A stretch of 17,909 bases of DNA. Source: Lachnospiraceae bacterium UBA3762. Lineage in GTDB: Bacteria; Bacillota; Clostridia; Lachnospirales; Lachnospiraceae. Both the position numbers and the translations under genes were made by a program. Location: contig DFGA01000056.1 in the NCBI GenBank assembly GCA_002371615.1, forward strand, positions 1 to 17,909, in the 5' to 3' direction. Each line of letters opens with the position of its first letter. Within the stretch, counting starts at the first letter, position 1. Shown one piece after another: positions 6,720 through 14,348 of this stretch. The notes beneath the pieces are model-generated. The model did not search any database, had not been told where the DNA came from, and was given only the letters and a program-made list of their open reading frames with translations.

Positions 6720-7439
6720 ATGAGTAAAAATGCTCTGATCACAGGCGCGTCTCGTGGAATAGGACGTGCAATAGCGATAGAATTTGCAAGGGCAGGATAC
6801 GATCTGACTCTATGCTGTATCAAGAACATTGAAAGTCTCGAGCGGCTTGCAAAGGATCTCGAGGATGCATACAAAGTCAAATGTGCCGCATATCAGGCGG
6901 ATGTTTCGGATCCTCATGCCGTCAAGGAACTGTTTTCAAAGATCGAACCTCCCACGGTTCTAATTAATAATGCGGGAATATCCTATGTGGGGCTTATAAC
7001 CGACATGTCCGATGATGACTGGCAAAAAACGATAGATACAAACTTAAGTTCGGTCTTCTATATGTGCCGGGCGGCGATCCCTCATATGCTCTCGGAATTC
7101 TCCGGCAAGATTATAAACGTTTCATCTGTCTGGGGAGAGAGCGGTGCATCGATGGAGGTTGCATATTCCGCATCAAAAGGCGGACTTGATGCTTTCACAA
7201 AAGCGCTTGCCAAGGAACTGGCTCCCAGCGGCATAAGCGTTAACGCCGTCGCGTGCGGCTTAATAGATACCGATATGAATTCAAGACTGTCCGACGAGGA
7301 GCTGGCCGAGGTCGTGTCCGATATTCCTGCCGACAGAATCGGAAAACCGGCAGAAGTGGCATCAGTTATCCTTTCGCTTGCCGAGTCAACAAACTACCTT
7401 ACCGGCCAGATCATCAAGGTTGACGGTGGCTGGAGATAG
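6720..7439 (+). CDS. fabG: Short-chain dehydrogenase, FabG-like 3-oxoacyl-ACP reductase
   Basis: The 239-residue classical SDR has the cofactor loop GASRGIG (9-15), the NNAG motif (83-86) and the catalytic Ser136, Tyr149 and Lys153 (YSASK). The C-terminal segment TGQIIKVDGGW is typical of FabG. If it is FabG, it reduces 3-oxoacyl-ACP in fatty acid synthesis. It stands alone here rather than in a fab cluster, so another SDR role is possible. It is the only plus-strand gene. The ribosome binding site is a GGGGTGA-type sequence at 6707-6713. The last bases of the gene coincide with a copy of the repeat box GATAGGAGGGGCCC: the TAG stop (7437-7439) lies inside it. Confidence 0.85.
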   Translation: MSKNALITGASRGIGRAIAIEFARAGYDLTLCCIKNIESLERLAKDLEDAYKVKCAAYQADVSDPHAVKELFSKIEPPTVLINNAGISYVGLITDMSDDDWQKTIDTNLSSVFYMCRAAIPHMLSEFSGKIINVSSVWGESGASMEVAYSASKGGLDAFTKALAKELAPSGISVNAVACGLIDTDMNSRLSDEELAEVVSDIPADRIGKPAEVASVILSLAESTNYLTGQIIKVDGGWR

Positions 7440-7543
7440 GAGGGGCCCACGAAGTGGGAAGAACCTGTCTCCACCGCGAGCGACCTCGCCGCAGGCGACT
7501 CAAATTCGCGAGCGTCCTATGGTTATGGAGGTAGGAAGAACCT
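7435..7543 (+). repeat. Structured interspersed repeat, copy 2 (fabG-invertase junction)
   Basis: Box 1 GATAGGAGGGGCCC (7435-7448) leads into a perfect CCCAC-GAA-GTGGG hairpin (7446-7458), then box 2 GGGAAGAACCTGTCT (7456-7470). A nested structure follows: outer stem CGCGAG / TTCGCG (7475-7480 with 7505-7510) around TCGCC-GCA-GGCGA (7486-7498). A second box-2-like GGAAGAACCT sits at 7534-7543, reaching the invertase stop codon. Boxes match copy 1 exactly over 14 and 15 bases, while the stems differ in sequence but keep pairing. It lies between convergent genes, so it is not a leader of a downstream gene here. Confidence 0.75.
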
Positions 7544-9008
7544 ATATGTCATACTTTTCAATATCCATCTTTATTTCCGAGTCCGCATAAAAGCATATCG
7601 CATCCGCCGAAAGCGGTGTATATATGCTTATTGATGCGACCTTTTGCCCGTCATTAAAAAAGAATTCGATACTGTTCTTATCAAGAAGCATTCTGATCTT
7701 CAGGATGCTTCTTTGCGGTTCTACCTTAAATTTCCTGATATTTGTCGGATTTTCCAGGCATCCGCTCCTGCTTCGGTCTATAGTTACCATGAAGTTTTGA
7801 GGATCGTAGCACATTCTCGTCGAGTGCTCATCATCCCTGGCAAGTTCTATCCGAAAATCACGCAATCCTGTATTTTTACTGAAATCTATCGTAACAGTAA
7901 GATCAATTATCCTTCCGTTTATTCCTTCAAAATATGTTTCACCGCAAACGGTTGCTCCCCGGCATATGATTTTCCCATTGCGGTATGTTTCTATCTCCCT
8001 GACAGGATTCTGGTACACTCTTCCGTTTTTGTATTCGAGCTCTCTCGGAACCGTCATCTGGCCGAATATCTTCCGTCCGGCGCTTTGTGTGGCACTCGTC
8101 TCCCAGTTTTGCATCCAGCCGATCATTATCCTTCTGCCATCTCCGGCAAGCATTGTCTGGGGCGCATAGAAATCGGGCCCTTCATCTATAAGCTGTATAG
8201 CCTCCCTGTCAAGCGAGAGATCCGCACCTGCTGATCCTATAAAAAAGACGCTTATACTCCCGGGATAAAATCCCTCGTCTCCGGTCAGTTCCTGAGGACT
8301 TGCCATGAGTATCCGCCTGCCGTTAAGTTCGAAATAATCCGGACACTCCCACATTCTGCCGAATGCACCGCCGCTTTTATCGACTATAGTAACAAACTGC
8401 CAGTTCATACAGTCCGGGCTCTCATAAAGCAGTGCCTCACCAAATCCGTCCTTGTCACGACTGCCGACAACAGCATAATACCTTCCGTTTTCCCAAAACA
8501 CTTTCGGATCACGAAAATCGCACGTGCTGTTGCCCTGCGGTATCATCGAAGTTCCTATAACGGGATTGGCGGATGATTTTGTGTAGTTTATTCCGTCACC
8601 GACCGCGATCGCCTGCTGCTGGAATTCCCGGGCGCTGCCGTCCTTATCCTCTTTTTTGACAGCAGTATATATCAGAAGATGTCTTCCGTCATCAAGCGTT
8701 ATCGCACTTCCAGAATAGCAGCCGTCCCTGTCATACTCTTCGTCAGGCGCAAGGGCTGCCGGAAGGTATTCCCACGTGATAAGGTCGCGGCTTCTTGCGT
8801 GTCCCCAGTGCATTGGTCCCCATTTTACCGAATAGGGATGATACTGAAAAAAAAGGTGATAGAATCCGTCATACTCGGAAAAACCGTTGGGATCGTTGAT
8901 CCATCCCACAGGACCCGTGACATGATAGCACGGCCGCTCCGATGAAGGGACTGTTGACATATTCTCCTTTTCATAGGCTCGTGCCTGCTGCAGTTTCGTG
9001 GTTGCCAT
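7542..9008 (-). CDS. scrB: GH32 beta-fructofuranosidase / sucrose-6-phosphate hydrolase
   Basis: The 488-residue enzyme of glycoside hydrolase family 32 would hydrolyse sucrose or sucrose-6-phosphate, possibly short fructans, in the cytoplasm. The nucleophile D39 lies in WINDPNG. The transition-state stabiliser D167 is in FRDPK, and the acid/base E221 is in ECP. Residues to about 340 form the five-bladed propeller, and the rest is the beta-sandwich module. No signal peptide is present. A GGAG ribosome binding site (9016-9019) precedes the ATG by 7 bases. It is transcribed alone from the promoter at 9038-9066. No PTS transporter or LacI regulator is adjacent, so whether the substrate is phosphorylated is undecided. 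The gene symbol is by family; sacA would be equally fair. Confidence 0.9.
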   Translation of the reverse strand: MATTKLQQARAYEKENMSTVPSSERPCYHVTGPVGWINDPNGFSEYDGFYHLFFQYHPYSVKWGPMHWGHARSRDLITWEYLPAALAPDEEYDRDGCYSGSAITLDDGRHLLIYTAVKKEDKDGSAREFQQQAIAVGDGINYTKSSANPVIGTSMIPQGNSTCDFRDPKVFWENGRYYAVVGSRDKDGFGEALLYESPDCMNWQFVTIVDKSGGAFGRMWECPDYFELNGRRILMASPQELTGDEGFYPGSISVFFIGSAGADLSLDREAIQLIDEGPDFYAPQTMLAGDGRRIMIGWMQNWETSATQSAGRKIFGQMTVPRELEYKNGRVYQNPVREIETYRNGKIICRGATVCGETYFEGINGRIIDLTVTIDFSKNTGLRDFRIELARDDEHSTRMCYDPQNFMVTIDRSRSGCLENPTNIRKFKVEPQRSILKIRMLLDKNSIEFFFNDGQKVASISIYTPLSADAICFYADSEIKMDIEKYDI

Positions 9009-9037
9009 CTTTTACTCCAAAATTTCCTCTTTGTTGA

Positions 9038-9066
9038 ATTCTACTTTTTTTGCGGCTATAAATCAA
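9038..9066 (-). promoter_or_regulatory. Promoter of the GH32 gene
   Basis: The -35 is TTGATT (9061-9066), the spacer is 17 bases, and the -10 is TAGAAT (9038-9043). It begins in the U-tract of the rpsI terminator. The leader is about 25 bases. Confidence 0.75.
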
Positions 9067-9098
9067 TAAAAACACCCCAAGGCATTTGCCCTGGGGTG
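9066..9098 (-). terminator. Intrinsic terminator of rplM-rpsI
   Basis: On the minus strand the stem CACCCCA / TGGGGTG (9073-9098), with further GG/CC pairing across a one-base mismatch, is followed by TTTTTATTG. It lies 17 bases after the rpsI stop codon. Confidence 0.92.
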
Positions 9099-9115
9099 CG
9101 ATGATCCGGTAATAA

Positions 9116-9514
9116 TTATCTCTTTGAGAACTGAGGTGCGCGTCTTGCGGCTTTGAGACCGGGTTTCTTTCTTTCCTTCATACGAGGATCTCTTGTTAAG
9201 AAACCTGCTGCCTTAAGCGTGGGACGGAAGTCCTCATCAACCTTAAGAAGCGCTCTTGCGATACCATGGCGGATAGCTCCTGCCTGTCCTGTTGTACCGC
9301 CGCCCTTTACATTAACTTTAATGTCGTACTTCTTTTCGGTTTCTGTAGCTACAAGAGGCTGACGAACGATCGTCTTAAGTGTTTCAAGTCCGAAATAGTC
9401 ATCGAGCTCTCTCTTATTAACTGTGATATTTCCTTTGCCAGGCTTAATATATACTCTGGCAACGGCTGATTTTCTTCTTCCTGTTCCGTAGAACTGCTCT
9501 TTTGCTTTAGCCAT
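9116..9514 (-). CDS. rpsI: 30S ribosomal protein S9
   Basis: The 132-residue protein has the S9 signatures GTGRRKSAVARVY at the N-terminus and the basic tail PGLKAARRAPQFSKR that reaches the P-site tRNA. Length is normal for Firmicutes. AAGGAG precedes the ATG. It starts 18 bases after rplM, the conserved L13-S9 gene pair, and ends before a strong terminator. Confidence 0.98.
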   Translation of the reverse strand: MAKAKEQFYGTGRRKSAVARVYIKPGKGNITVNKRELDDYFGLETLKTIVRQPLVATETEKKYDIKVNVKGGGTTGQAGAIRHGIARALLKVDEDFRPTLKAAGFLTRDPRMKERKKPGLKAARRAPQFSKR

Positions 9515-9532
9515 TTCTTATCTCCTTACACC

Positions 9533-9961
9533 TTAAAACTTCAACTCTTCGGGCTTCTGAGCTGCATGAGGATGCTCAGGTCCGGCATATACAAAAAGCT
9601 TCTTGTACATTCTGCGACCGAGAGGGCCTTTGGGAAGCATTCCCTTAACAGCAAGTTCCACAACCTCCGTAGGAGCTTTTGCAAGCTTATCGCGAAGTGT
9701 GGTCTCCTTCATACCGCCTACATAATCCGAATGATGATAATAAATCTTCTGATCGAGCTTACGACCTGTAACTACAACCTTTTCTGCGTTTACAATGACA
9801 ACACAGTCACCTGTATCAGCATGAGGTGTAAAGATGGGCTTGTTCTTACCGCGAAGGATCTTGGCAACTTCCGATGCCAGACGTCCGAGGGTACAACCCG
9901 TTGCATCAACGACGTACCACTTGCGCTCAAGGGCCGCCTCGTTGGGCATATATGTATTCAT
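9533..9961 (-). CDS. rplM: 50S ribosomal protein L13
   Basis: The 142-residue protein shows the L13 features: WYVVDATGCTLGRLAS near the N-terminus, VNAEKVVVTGRKLDQKIYY in the middle and GMLPKGPLGRRMYKKLFVY towards the C-terminus. It is an early assembly protein of the 50S subunit. A GGAGGT ribosome binding site lies upstream of the ATG. It is the first gene of the rplM-rpsI operon, with a consensus promoter and a structured leader of about 98 bases. Confidence 0.98.
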   Translation of the reverse strand: MNTYMPNEAALERKWYVVDATGCTLGRLASEVAKILRGKNKPIFTPHADTGDCVVIVNAEKVVVTGRKLDQKIYYHHSDYVGGMKETTLRDKLAKAPTEVVELAVKGMLPKGPLGRRMYKKLFVYAGPEHPHAAQKPEELKF

Positions 9962-10004
9962 GACAATACCTCCAAAAAATCAACAAAAATAACAATAATG
10001 ATGC

Positions 10005-10052
10005 GGCATCTTTCTCTCCTGCCGGGGCTATGGCTTCGGAAAGACATTTGCC
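10005..10052 (-). promoter_or_regulatory. Leader hairpin of rplM, probable L13 autoregulatory leader
   Basis: In the minus-strand leader, GGCAAATGTCTTTCC (10038-10052) pairs with GGAGAGAAAGATGCC (10005-10019), 12 of 15 positions counting one wobble, enclosing about 18 bases. Structured leaders upstream of rplM are known in Firmicutes as the L13 leader family. That this one is a homologue is inferred from position and structure only. Confidence 0.55.
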
Positions 10053-10065
10053 GTCACATTGACAG

Positions 10066-10094
10066 ATTATATTACACGCTTATAGGCGTGTCAA
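10066..10094 (-). promoter_or_regulatory. Consensus promoter of rplM-rpsI
   Basis: A perfect TTGACA (10089-10094), a 17-base spacer and a perfect TATAAT (10066-10071) form an ideal sigma-A promoter. Expected start is near 10059. The -35 and spacer overlap the last codons and stop of the histidine kinase gene. The spacer is nearly filled by an 18-base palindrome (10074-10091). Confidence 0.93.
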
Positions 10095-12288
10095 GGAGTT
10101 TTTCGGGCGGAAGATAACTCATTATCAGCTTTTCAAGCTTCGATCCTTCAATCGGCTTGGATATATAGTCGGCAAACCCGGCATTTAAGTACATCTCCCT
10201 AGCTCCCGAAATCGCATTTGCCGTAAGTGCGATATATACGGCATTCGAATCGGGATTGTCTTCTTTGAGTTTCTCAAGCGTCTCTATTCCGTCCATATCC
10301 GGCATCAGGTGATCAATAAATATGATGTCATAATCTCTGTTCTTTGCCATCTCGATCGCCTGCTTTCCCGAAAGGGCGGTATCGATCTGTATTTCGGTCT
10401 TCCTGAGCAGCTTGGTAATAACAGTAAGATTCATCTTGATATCATCTATAACAAGAACAGAAGCCTCAGGTGCATGGAACAGCTCCTTATACGCAGGTTT
10501 CTTCTTGCTTGCTCCGTCAACCTTGCGCTCCTGCTCACCGGCAGGTTCCCAGTTTAAGACCTCCTGCTCTATCTCAAACGAAAATACTGAACCTTTTCCG
10601 TACTCGCTCTCAACATGAAGATCACTCTTCATAAGCTCAAGCAGGCGTTTCGTAATACTGATCCCGAGGCCCGTACCTTCGATGCTGCGATTTTTCTTCT
10701 CATCTATACGCATAAACGGAGAGAACAGGTTATCCATATCCTCCGGCTTGATTCCTACACCGGTATCTGATACCTCAAAGGAAAGGATGATCCTGTCATC
10801 ACTTGATTTTCTGTGCCTGATCTTAAGCCTAACCTCGCCCTCCTGCGTATACTTCACCGCATTAGTCAACAGATTAAGTGCACACTGCTTGATCCTGATC
10901 TCGTCGCCTCTTAAAAGTCTCGGGATCTCCTTGTCAAATTCAACCTCAAACCTAAGTCCCTTCTTCAGTGCTCTGTCTTTTATCATGTTGACAATGTCAT
11001 TCTTCACGATCGCCGGCTCATACTGAACAGGGATTATCTCCATTTTGCCTTCTTCGACCTTGGAAAAATCAAGGATGTCGTTGATAAGTGCCAGCAGCGT
11101 CTGCCCTGATGTTTCGATATCCTCAGCATATTCAACGGTCTCTTTTTCATTGCTCTCCCGAAGGATCATCTCACCCATACCAAGGATTGCATTGATGGGA
11201 GTTCTGATCTCATGAGACATATTCGCAAGAAACTGGGATTTTGCCTTGTTGGCGTCATCAGCTATCTGTCTTTGTTCACGGAGCTCTTCCATATATCGAT
11301 AGTGCTCACTGTCATCCACCAGAACATACAATACTCCCACCGATGTTCCGTTTTGAATAAGCGAATTCGCCCTCGGTGTATAGATCCTTTCGTTTATGCG
11401 CATAGGTTCATCACAATATATCGCAAATCTTATGCGTTCAAGCACGGCTTCTGATTTTTTCCCGGATACATCCTGTTCGGAAAGTTCCGGAAACAGCCTT
11501 TCAGCCGGTTTGTTGTGATAAGAAACCCTGCCCTCATCATCAACTACAAGTATCCCCTCGGATAATTCATCAACAACATAATTCCTTGCTACGGTTTCCG
11601 CATCAAGCATCTTGTATTTGAAGATTGCTATCAGCATGAAAATCGTTCCGATGGCAAAACCGAATGTTGTTACATCATACAGTTCGGCAAGGGGTACGAG
11701 TTTGAAAATATACACCACATACGAAATTCCTATCGAAGCAAAGGCTAGGAGAATGAGCATCAGACGCTTTTTGGCCATTTTGTTGGTCTCTCGCAAAAAG
11801 GTGTACAAAACCCCCAGACACCCTAATACCGCGTAACCCATCGACATAACGGTCTGAACAGTATAAAAAGGGCCGCCGTGGTGAAGAAGTCTCGGAAAAT
11901 CTCCGCGAATGACAAACTCCATATAATCGTAATACAGATCATTTCCTTCCAGATCCAGTATCAGTGTGTAAATAAAAGCGTGTGTAAGTGCCAGCACTGC
12001 AGTAATGTACCCCGGCACACGTATCCTGCATAACTCGGCCCCAAACAGGAAAAGGGACAGGCCGATCCATAAGCGTCCCATATAGCCGAGCTTCAGCGCA
12101 ACGACATATGCCTCTTCCGTTGTGGCGCGAAGCTCCAGAAGCACTCCGGCATTGTAAACAAGATTTGAAACGCAATAAAAAAACATATAAGAATGGAGCT
12201 TGTTGCTCCAGTTTCTAAAAGCAACCCAGCATTCCGCAAACAGACCTATGATAGTGAAATATTCTATAAAAACGACAAGCTGGTACAT
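10072..12288 (-). CDS. Hybrid sensor histidine kinase with 7-TM N-terminus, PAS and receiver domain
   Basis: The 738-residue membrane kinase has about seven hydrophobic segments in residues 5-225, resembling the 7TM histidine kinase input domain. A PAS-like domain follows (about 238-330, GILVVDDEGRVSYHNKPAERLF). The HisKA domain has H359 in SHEIRTPINAILG. The ATPase domain carries NLLTNAVKYT (472-481), DTGVGI (508-513) and GTGLGI (538-543). The C-terminal receiver (610-725) has the acidic pair D615/D616, phosphoacceptor D659 (FIDHLMPDMDG), T689 and K711. No DNA-binding output is fused, so phosphate is passed on through an unseen partner or acts internally. The gene follows capA by three bases. 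Its GGAGG lies in the last codons of capA (W-R-stop), implying translational coupling. The ligand is unknown. Confidence 0.93.
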   Translation of the reverse strand: MYQLVVFIEYFTIIGLFAECWVAFRNWSNKLHSYMFFYCVSNLVYNAGVLLELRATTEEAYVVALKLGYMGRLWIGLSLFLFGAELCRIRVPGYITAVLALTHAFIYTLILDLEGNDLYYDYMEFVIRGDFPRLLHHGGPFYTVQTVMSMGYAVLGCLGVLYTFLRETNKMAKKRLMLILLAFASIGISYVVYIFKLVPLAELYDVTTFGFAIGTIFMLIAIFKYKMLDAETVARNYVVDELSEGILVVDDEGRVSYHNKPAERLFPELSEQDVSGKKSEAVLERIRFAIYCDEPMRINERIYTPRANSLIQNGTSVGVLYVLVDDSEHYRYMEELREQRQIADDANKAKSQFLANMSHEIRTPINAILGMGEMILRESNEKETVEYAEDIETSGQTLLALINDILDFSKVEEGKMEIIPVQYEPAIVKNDIVNMIKDRALKKGLRFEVEFDKEIPRLLRGDEIRIKQCALNLLTNAVKYTQEGEVRLKIRHRKSSDDRIILSFEVSDTGVGIKPEDMDNLFSPFMRIDEKKNRSIEGTGLGISITKRLLELMKSDLHVESEYGKGSVFSFEIEQEVLNWEPAGEQERKVDGASKKKPAYKELFHAPEASVLVIDDIKMNLTVITKLLRKTEIQIDTALSGKQAIEMAKNRDYDIIFIDHLMPDMDGIETLEKLKEDNPDSNAVYIALTANAISGAREMYLNAGFADYISKPIEGSKLEKLIMSYLPPEKLLDTPISV

Positions 12289-12291
12289 TAT

Positions 12292-13434
12292 CTACCTCCA
12301 AGAATCCTTATCGTATATACTGTAACACAATTCTTCACAATATAAATAGGAAAAATTGTCATCACGCTTTCTAATCTCGTTCAGAAATGATTTTGCCTGC
12401 GTGTAATCATCGAGAAAATACACAGTCGCACCGTCAGTCGCTGACTCAACATGGCACACAAGAGGCTTAACACCGTAATCTTTGACATATACCTCTCCGG
12501 CTTCGTCCATGTTCAGTGTGATCACAGCCATTGCTCCAACCATTCTGTTTGCAACGCCCCTACCCTGTCCGCTCGTCCAGTTGACAAAGTTTCCGAGCGA
12601 ATAGTACACAGGGACTTCTCTCCCGTCATCAGCCGTCACAATCTCAAGCGGCTCGATCACATGGGGGTGTGTTCCTATTATAACGTCTGCGCCGCCATCG
12701 GCAAATATCTTTGCCCATTCTTTCTGATAATCCGTAATCCCGAGATTATACTCCGTCCCCCAGTGTGGACACACGATCGTAAAATCAGCCTCCTTTTCGG
12801 CCTTTGCAAGATCCCTTATGACTTTGTCCTCTTTTATGAGATTAACCGCGTATGGCATGTCCTTAGGAAGCGGTATTCCGTTTGTTCCGTAAGTATAATT
12901 AAGAACGGCTATCTTATAGCCGTCCTTCTCATATATGCATAATTCATCGCTTTCCTGTGCGCTTTCATATATTCCCACAGGCATGATCTGCGGATAATTA
13001 TCCTTCCAGTATGACAGGCAGTTTACGATGCCCTTTTTTCCTCTGTCGAGCGCGTGATTGGTTGCATGGCATATAACATCGAATCCGGTCTCTGCAAGTT
13101 CATCTGCGATCTCGTAGGGCGCATTAAAGCTTGGATATCCGCTTACCCTAAGCTCTTCCCCGCCGATGATGACCTCCTCGTTTACAATTGCAAGGTCCGC
13201 TGCCTCGATCTCATCCTTTGTATGCTTGAAAACTTCGGTATAATCATAGCTTCCATCCTCACGGAGAGCACACTTCTCTATTCCGTCATGAAGCAGGATA
13301 TCTCCCACCATCACTACCGTAAAATCACCCGGCTCCTGGGCACAGGCAGTAATTACCGGACTCAGATTTGTTGCTATAGTTGTAAATATGAATGTTACGA
13401 TAGATAACAGTGTTATTCTACAGGTGAATTTCAT
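12292..13434 (-). CDS. CapA-family metallophosphatase-like lipoprotein
   Basis: The 380-residue protein belongs to the PgsA/CapA family, with a calcineurin-like metal-binding fold, first known from poly-gamma-glutamate capsule synthesis. The N-terminal hydrophobic segment ends in ITAC (28-31), which fits a lipobox, so C31 would be lipidated and the protein anchored outside the membrane. Plain signal-peptidase cleavage is the alternative. Family motifs are MVGDILLHD (42-50), ATNHALDRG (124-132), CPHWGTEY (222-229), GTHPHVIEP (254-262) and YYSLGNFV (278-285). It has no clear Shine-Dalgarno sequence and starts 24 bases after the phosphatase stop, suggesting coupling. No capB/capC genes are present, so a poly-glutamate role is doubtful. 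Confidence 0.88.
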   Translation of the reverse strand: MKFTCRITLLSIVTFIFTTIATNLSPVITACAQEPGDFTVVMVGDILLHDGIEKCALREDGSYDYTEVFKHTKDEIEAADLAIVNEEVIIGGEELRVSGYPSFNAPYEIADELAETGFDVICHATNHALDRGKKGIVNCLSYWKDNYPQIMPVGIYESAQESDELCIYEKDGYKIAVLNYTYGTNGIPLPKDMPYAVNLIKEDKVIRDLAKAEKEADFTIVCPHWGTEYNLGITDYQKEWAKIFADGGADVIIGTHPHVIEPLEIVTADDGREVPVYYSLGNFVNWTSGQGRGVANRMVGAMAVITLNMDEAGEVYVKDYGVKPLVCHVESATDGATVYFLDDYTQAKSFLNEIRKRDDNFSYLYCEELCYSIYDKDSWR

Positions 13435-13458
13435 GTGGTAACACGCTCATTTCCGTCA

Positions 13459-13914
13459 TCACTTAGTCAGGTATTCAAGCAACGCCTTACAGCCCTTTCT
13501 GATAAGGCGGTAGGCCTCTTCAAAATCTCTCGTATACCATGGATCGTCTATCAGCTCATCCGGAGAATCGGTATACTCCATAAGAGTATGAACCTTTCCT
13601 TCAGGATCCGCGCCAAGTATCCTCTTAATATAATACATGTTCTCACTGTCCATGCCTATTATAAGATCATACTCGTCGTAATCCGCCCGGCGCAGCTGCC
13701 TTGCCCGATGATTCCCTATGGGTACATCGTGATTAACAAGCGCCTGCCGCATCGGCGGATAGATCGGATTGCCGATCTCCTCCGTGGAAGTCGCCGCAGA
13801 CTCGCAGGAAAGCTCATTTTCAAGATGGCCTTCCTCTATGAGCTGGTCGAATATGTACTGTGCACTAACACTACGGCAGATATTGCCGTGGCAGATAAAA
13901 AGTATTTTTATCAC
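13459..13914 (-). CDS. Low-molecular-weight protein tyrosine phosphatase
   Basis: The 151-residue cytoplasmic phosphatase has the P-loop CHGNICRS (CX5R: C8 and R14 from the chosen start) and the general acid aspartate in DDPWY (D124). Bacterial members often dephosphorylate tyrosine kinases of capsule and exopolysaccharide systems, or arginine-phosphorylated proteins. Which applies cannot be told. The longer frame begins with a GTG lying inside the Shine-Dalgarno GAGGAG (13923-13928). The GTG at 13914 has the proper 8-base spacing and gives the family-like start (M)IKILFICHG, so it is preferred. It is the first gene of the phosphatase-capA-kinase operon. No convincing promoter was found upstream. 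Confidence 0.92.
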   Translation of the reverse strand: MIKILFICHGNICRSVSAQYIFDQLIEEGHLENELSCESAATSTEEIGNPIYPPMRQALVNHDVPIGNHRARQLRRADYDEYDLIIGMDSENMYYIKRILGADPEGKVHTLMEYTDSPDELIDDPWYTRDFEEAYRLIRKGCKALLEYLTK

Positions 13915-13928
13915 AATTTCCACTCCTC

Positions 13929-14348
13929 ATAAATGCCCATTTTACGGGCTTTTTGCAAATTTATATCTTTCGTGAATCGTAGTATTTCGGTAGTAAAGTT
14001 TCCTTTGTCTGCCACGATTTGCCGTAATATGCCGAAGTTTACGGAATTATGCGTTCTCGCTGAACCGTTTGCCCCAGCAGACGAACAGTACTTTTGTCAT
14101 ACTTTTAAACCATCCCTAAAAATTCTATTTTTCAAAAATCAAACGGTATAAATGAGGTATAAAACCATCGGCCGACACTCTCAAACGCCTGATTTTACTG
14201 GGTTCGTAGGCTTAGATTTGTGTGGTGCCGTGGCCGGCACAGCCAGCACTCCCCGTGTGACACCTCTGCCTTTGTCCTTGGTATCACATAGCAATAATGC
14301 CCAAGATTTGTTATATGGTGACCTGGTCCCCCATATCCAAGGAAGCAT
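13929..14348. other. 420-base spacer without a confident gene
   Basis: This lies between the STAND gene and the phosphatase. No tRNA or known RNA is recognised. It holds: a 17-codon minus-strand frame resembling a phosphatase N-terminus (14047-14100); GGTATAAA twice, 11 bases apart (14145-14152 and 14156-14163); a perfect GTGCCG-TGGC-CGGCAC hairpin (14225-14240); and a second possible hairpin at about 14322-14336. A 68-codon plus-strand frame (14152-14358) has no recognisable product. The phosphatase operon promoter should lie here but is not evident. Confidence 0.6.
14047..14100 (-). pseudogene. Possible remnant of a second tyrosine phosphatase N-terminus
   Basis: A 17-codon frame reads MTKVLFVCWGKRFSENA and then stops. 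Its first ten residues match the N-terminal strand and P-loop entry of the downstream phosphatase ((M)IKILFICHGN...) before similarity ends; the CX5R arginine is not in place. It could be a decayed duplicate or a chance short frame. Confidence 0.3.

Noticed and set aside
13935..13954. GCCC...GGGC followed by TTTTT on the plus strand, like a terminator
   Set aside because: The stem is only 4 bp and no plus-strand gene lies upstream.
14117..14131. AAAAAT/ATTTTT hairpin that might terminate the STAND transcript
   Set aside because: The stem is made only of A-T pairs and lies over 200 bases from the stop codon; too weak to call.
13929..14348. Search for a CRISPR array or tRNA attachment site in the spacer
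   Set aside because: No regularly spaced direct repeats and no tRNA cloverleaf were seen.
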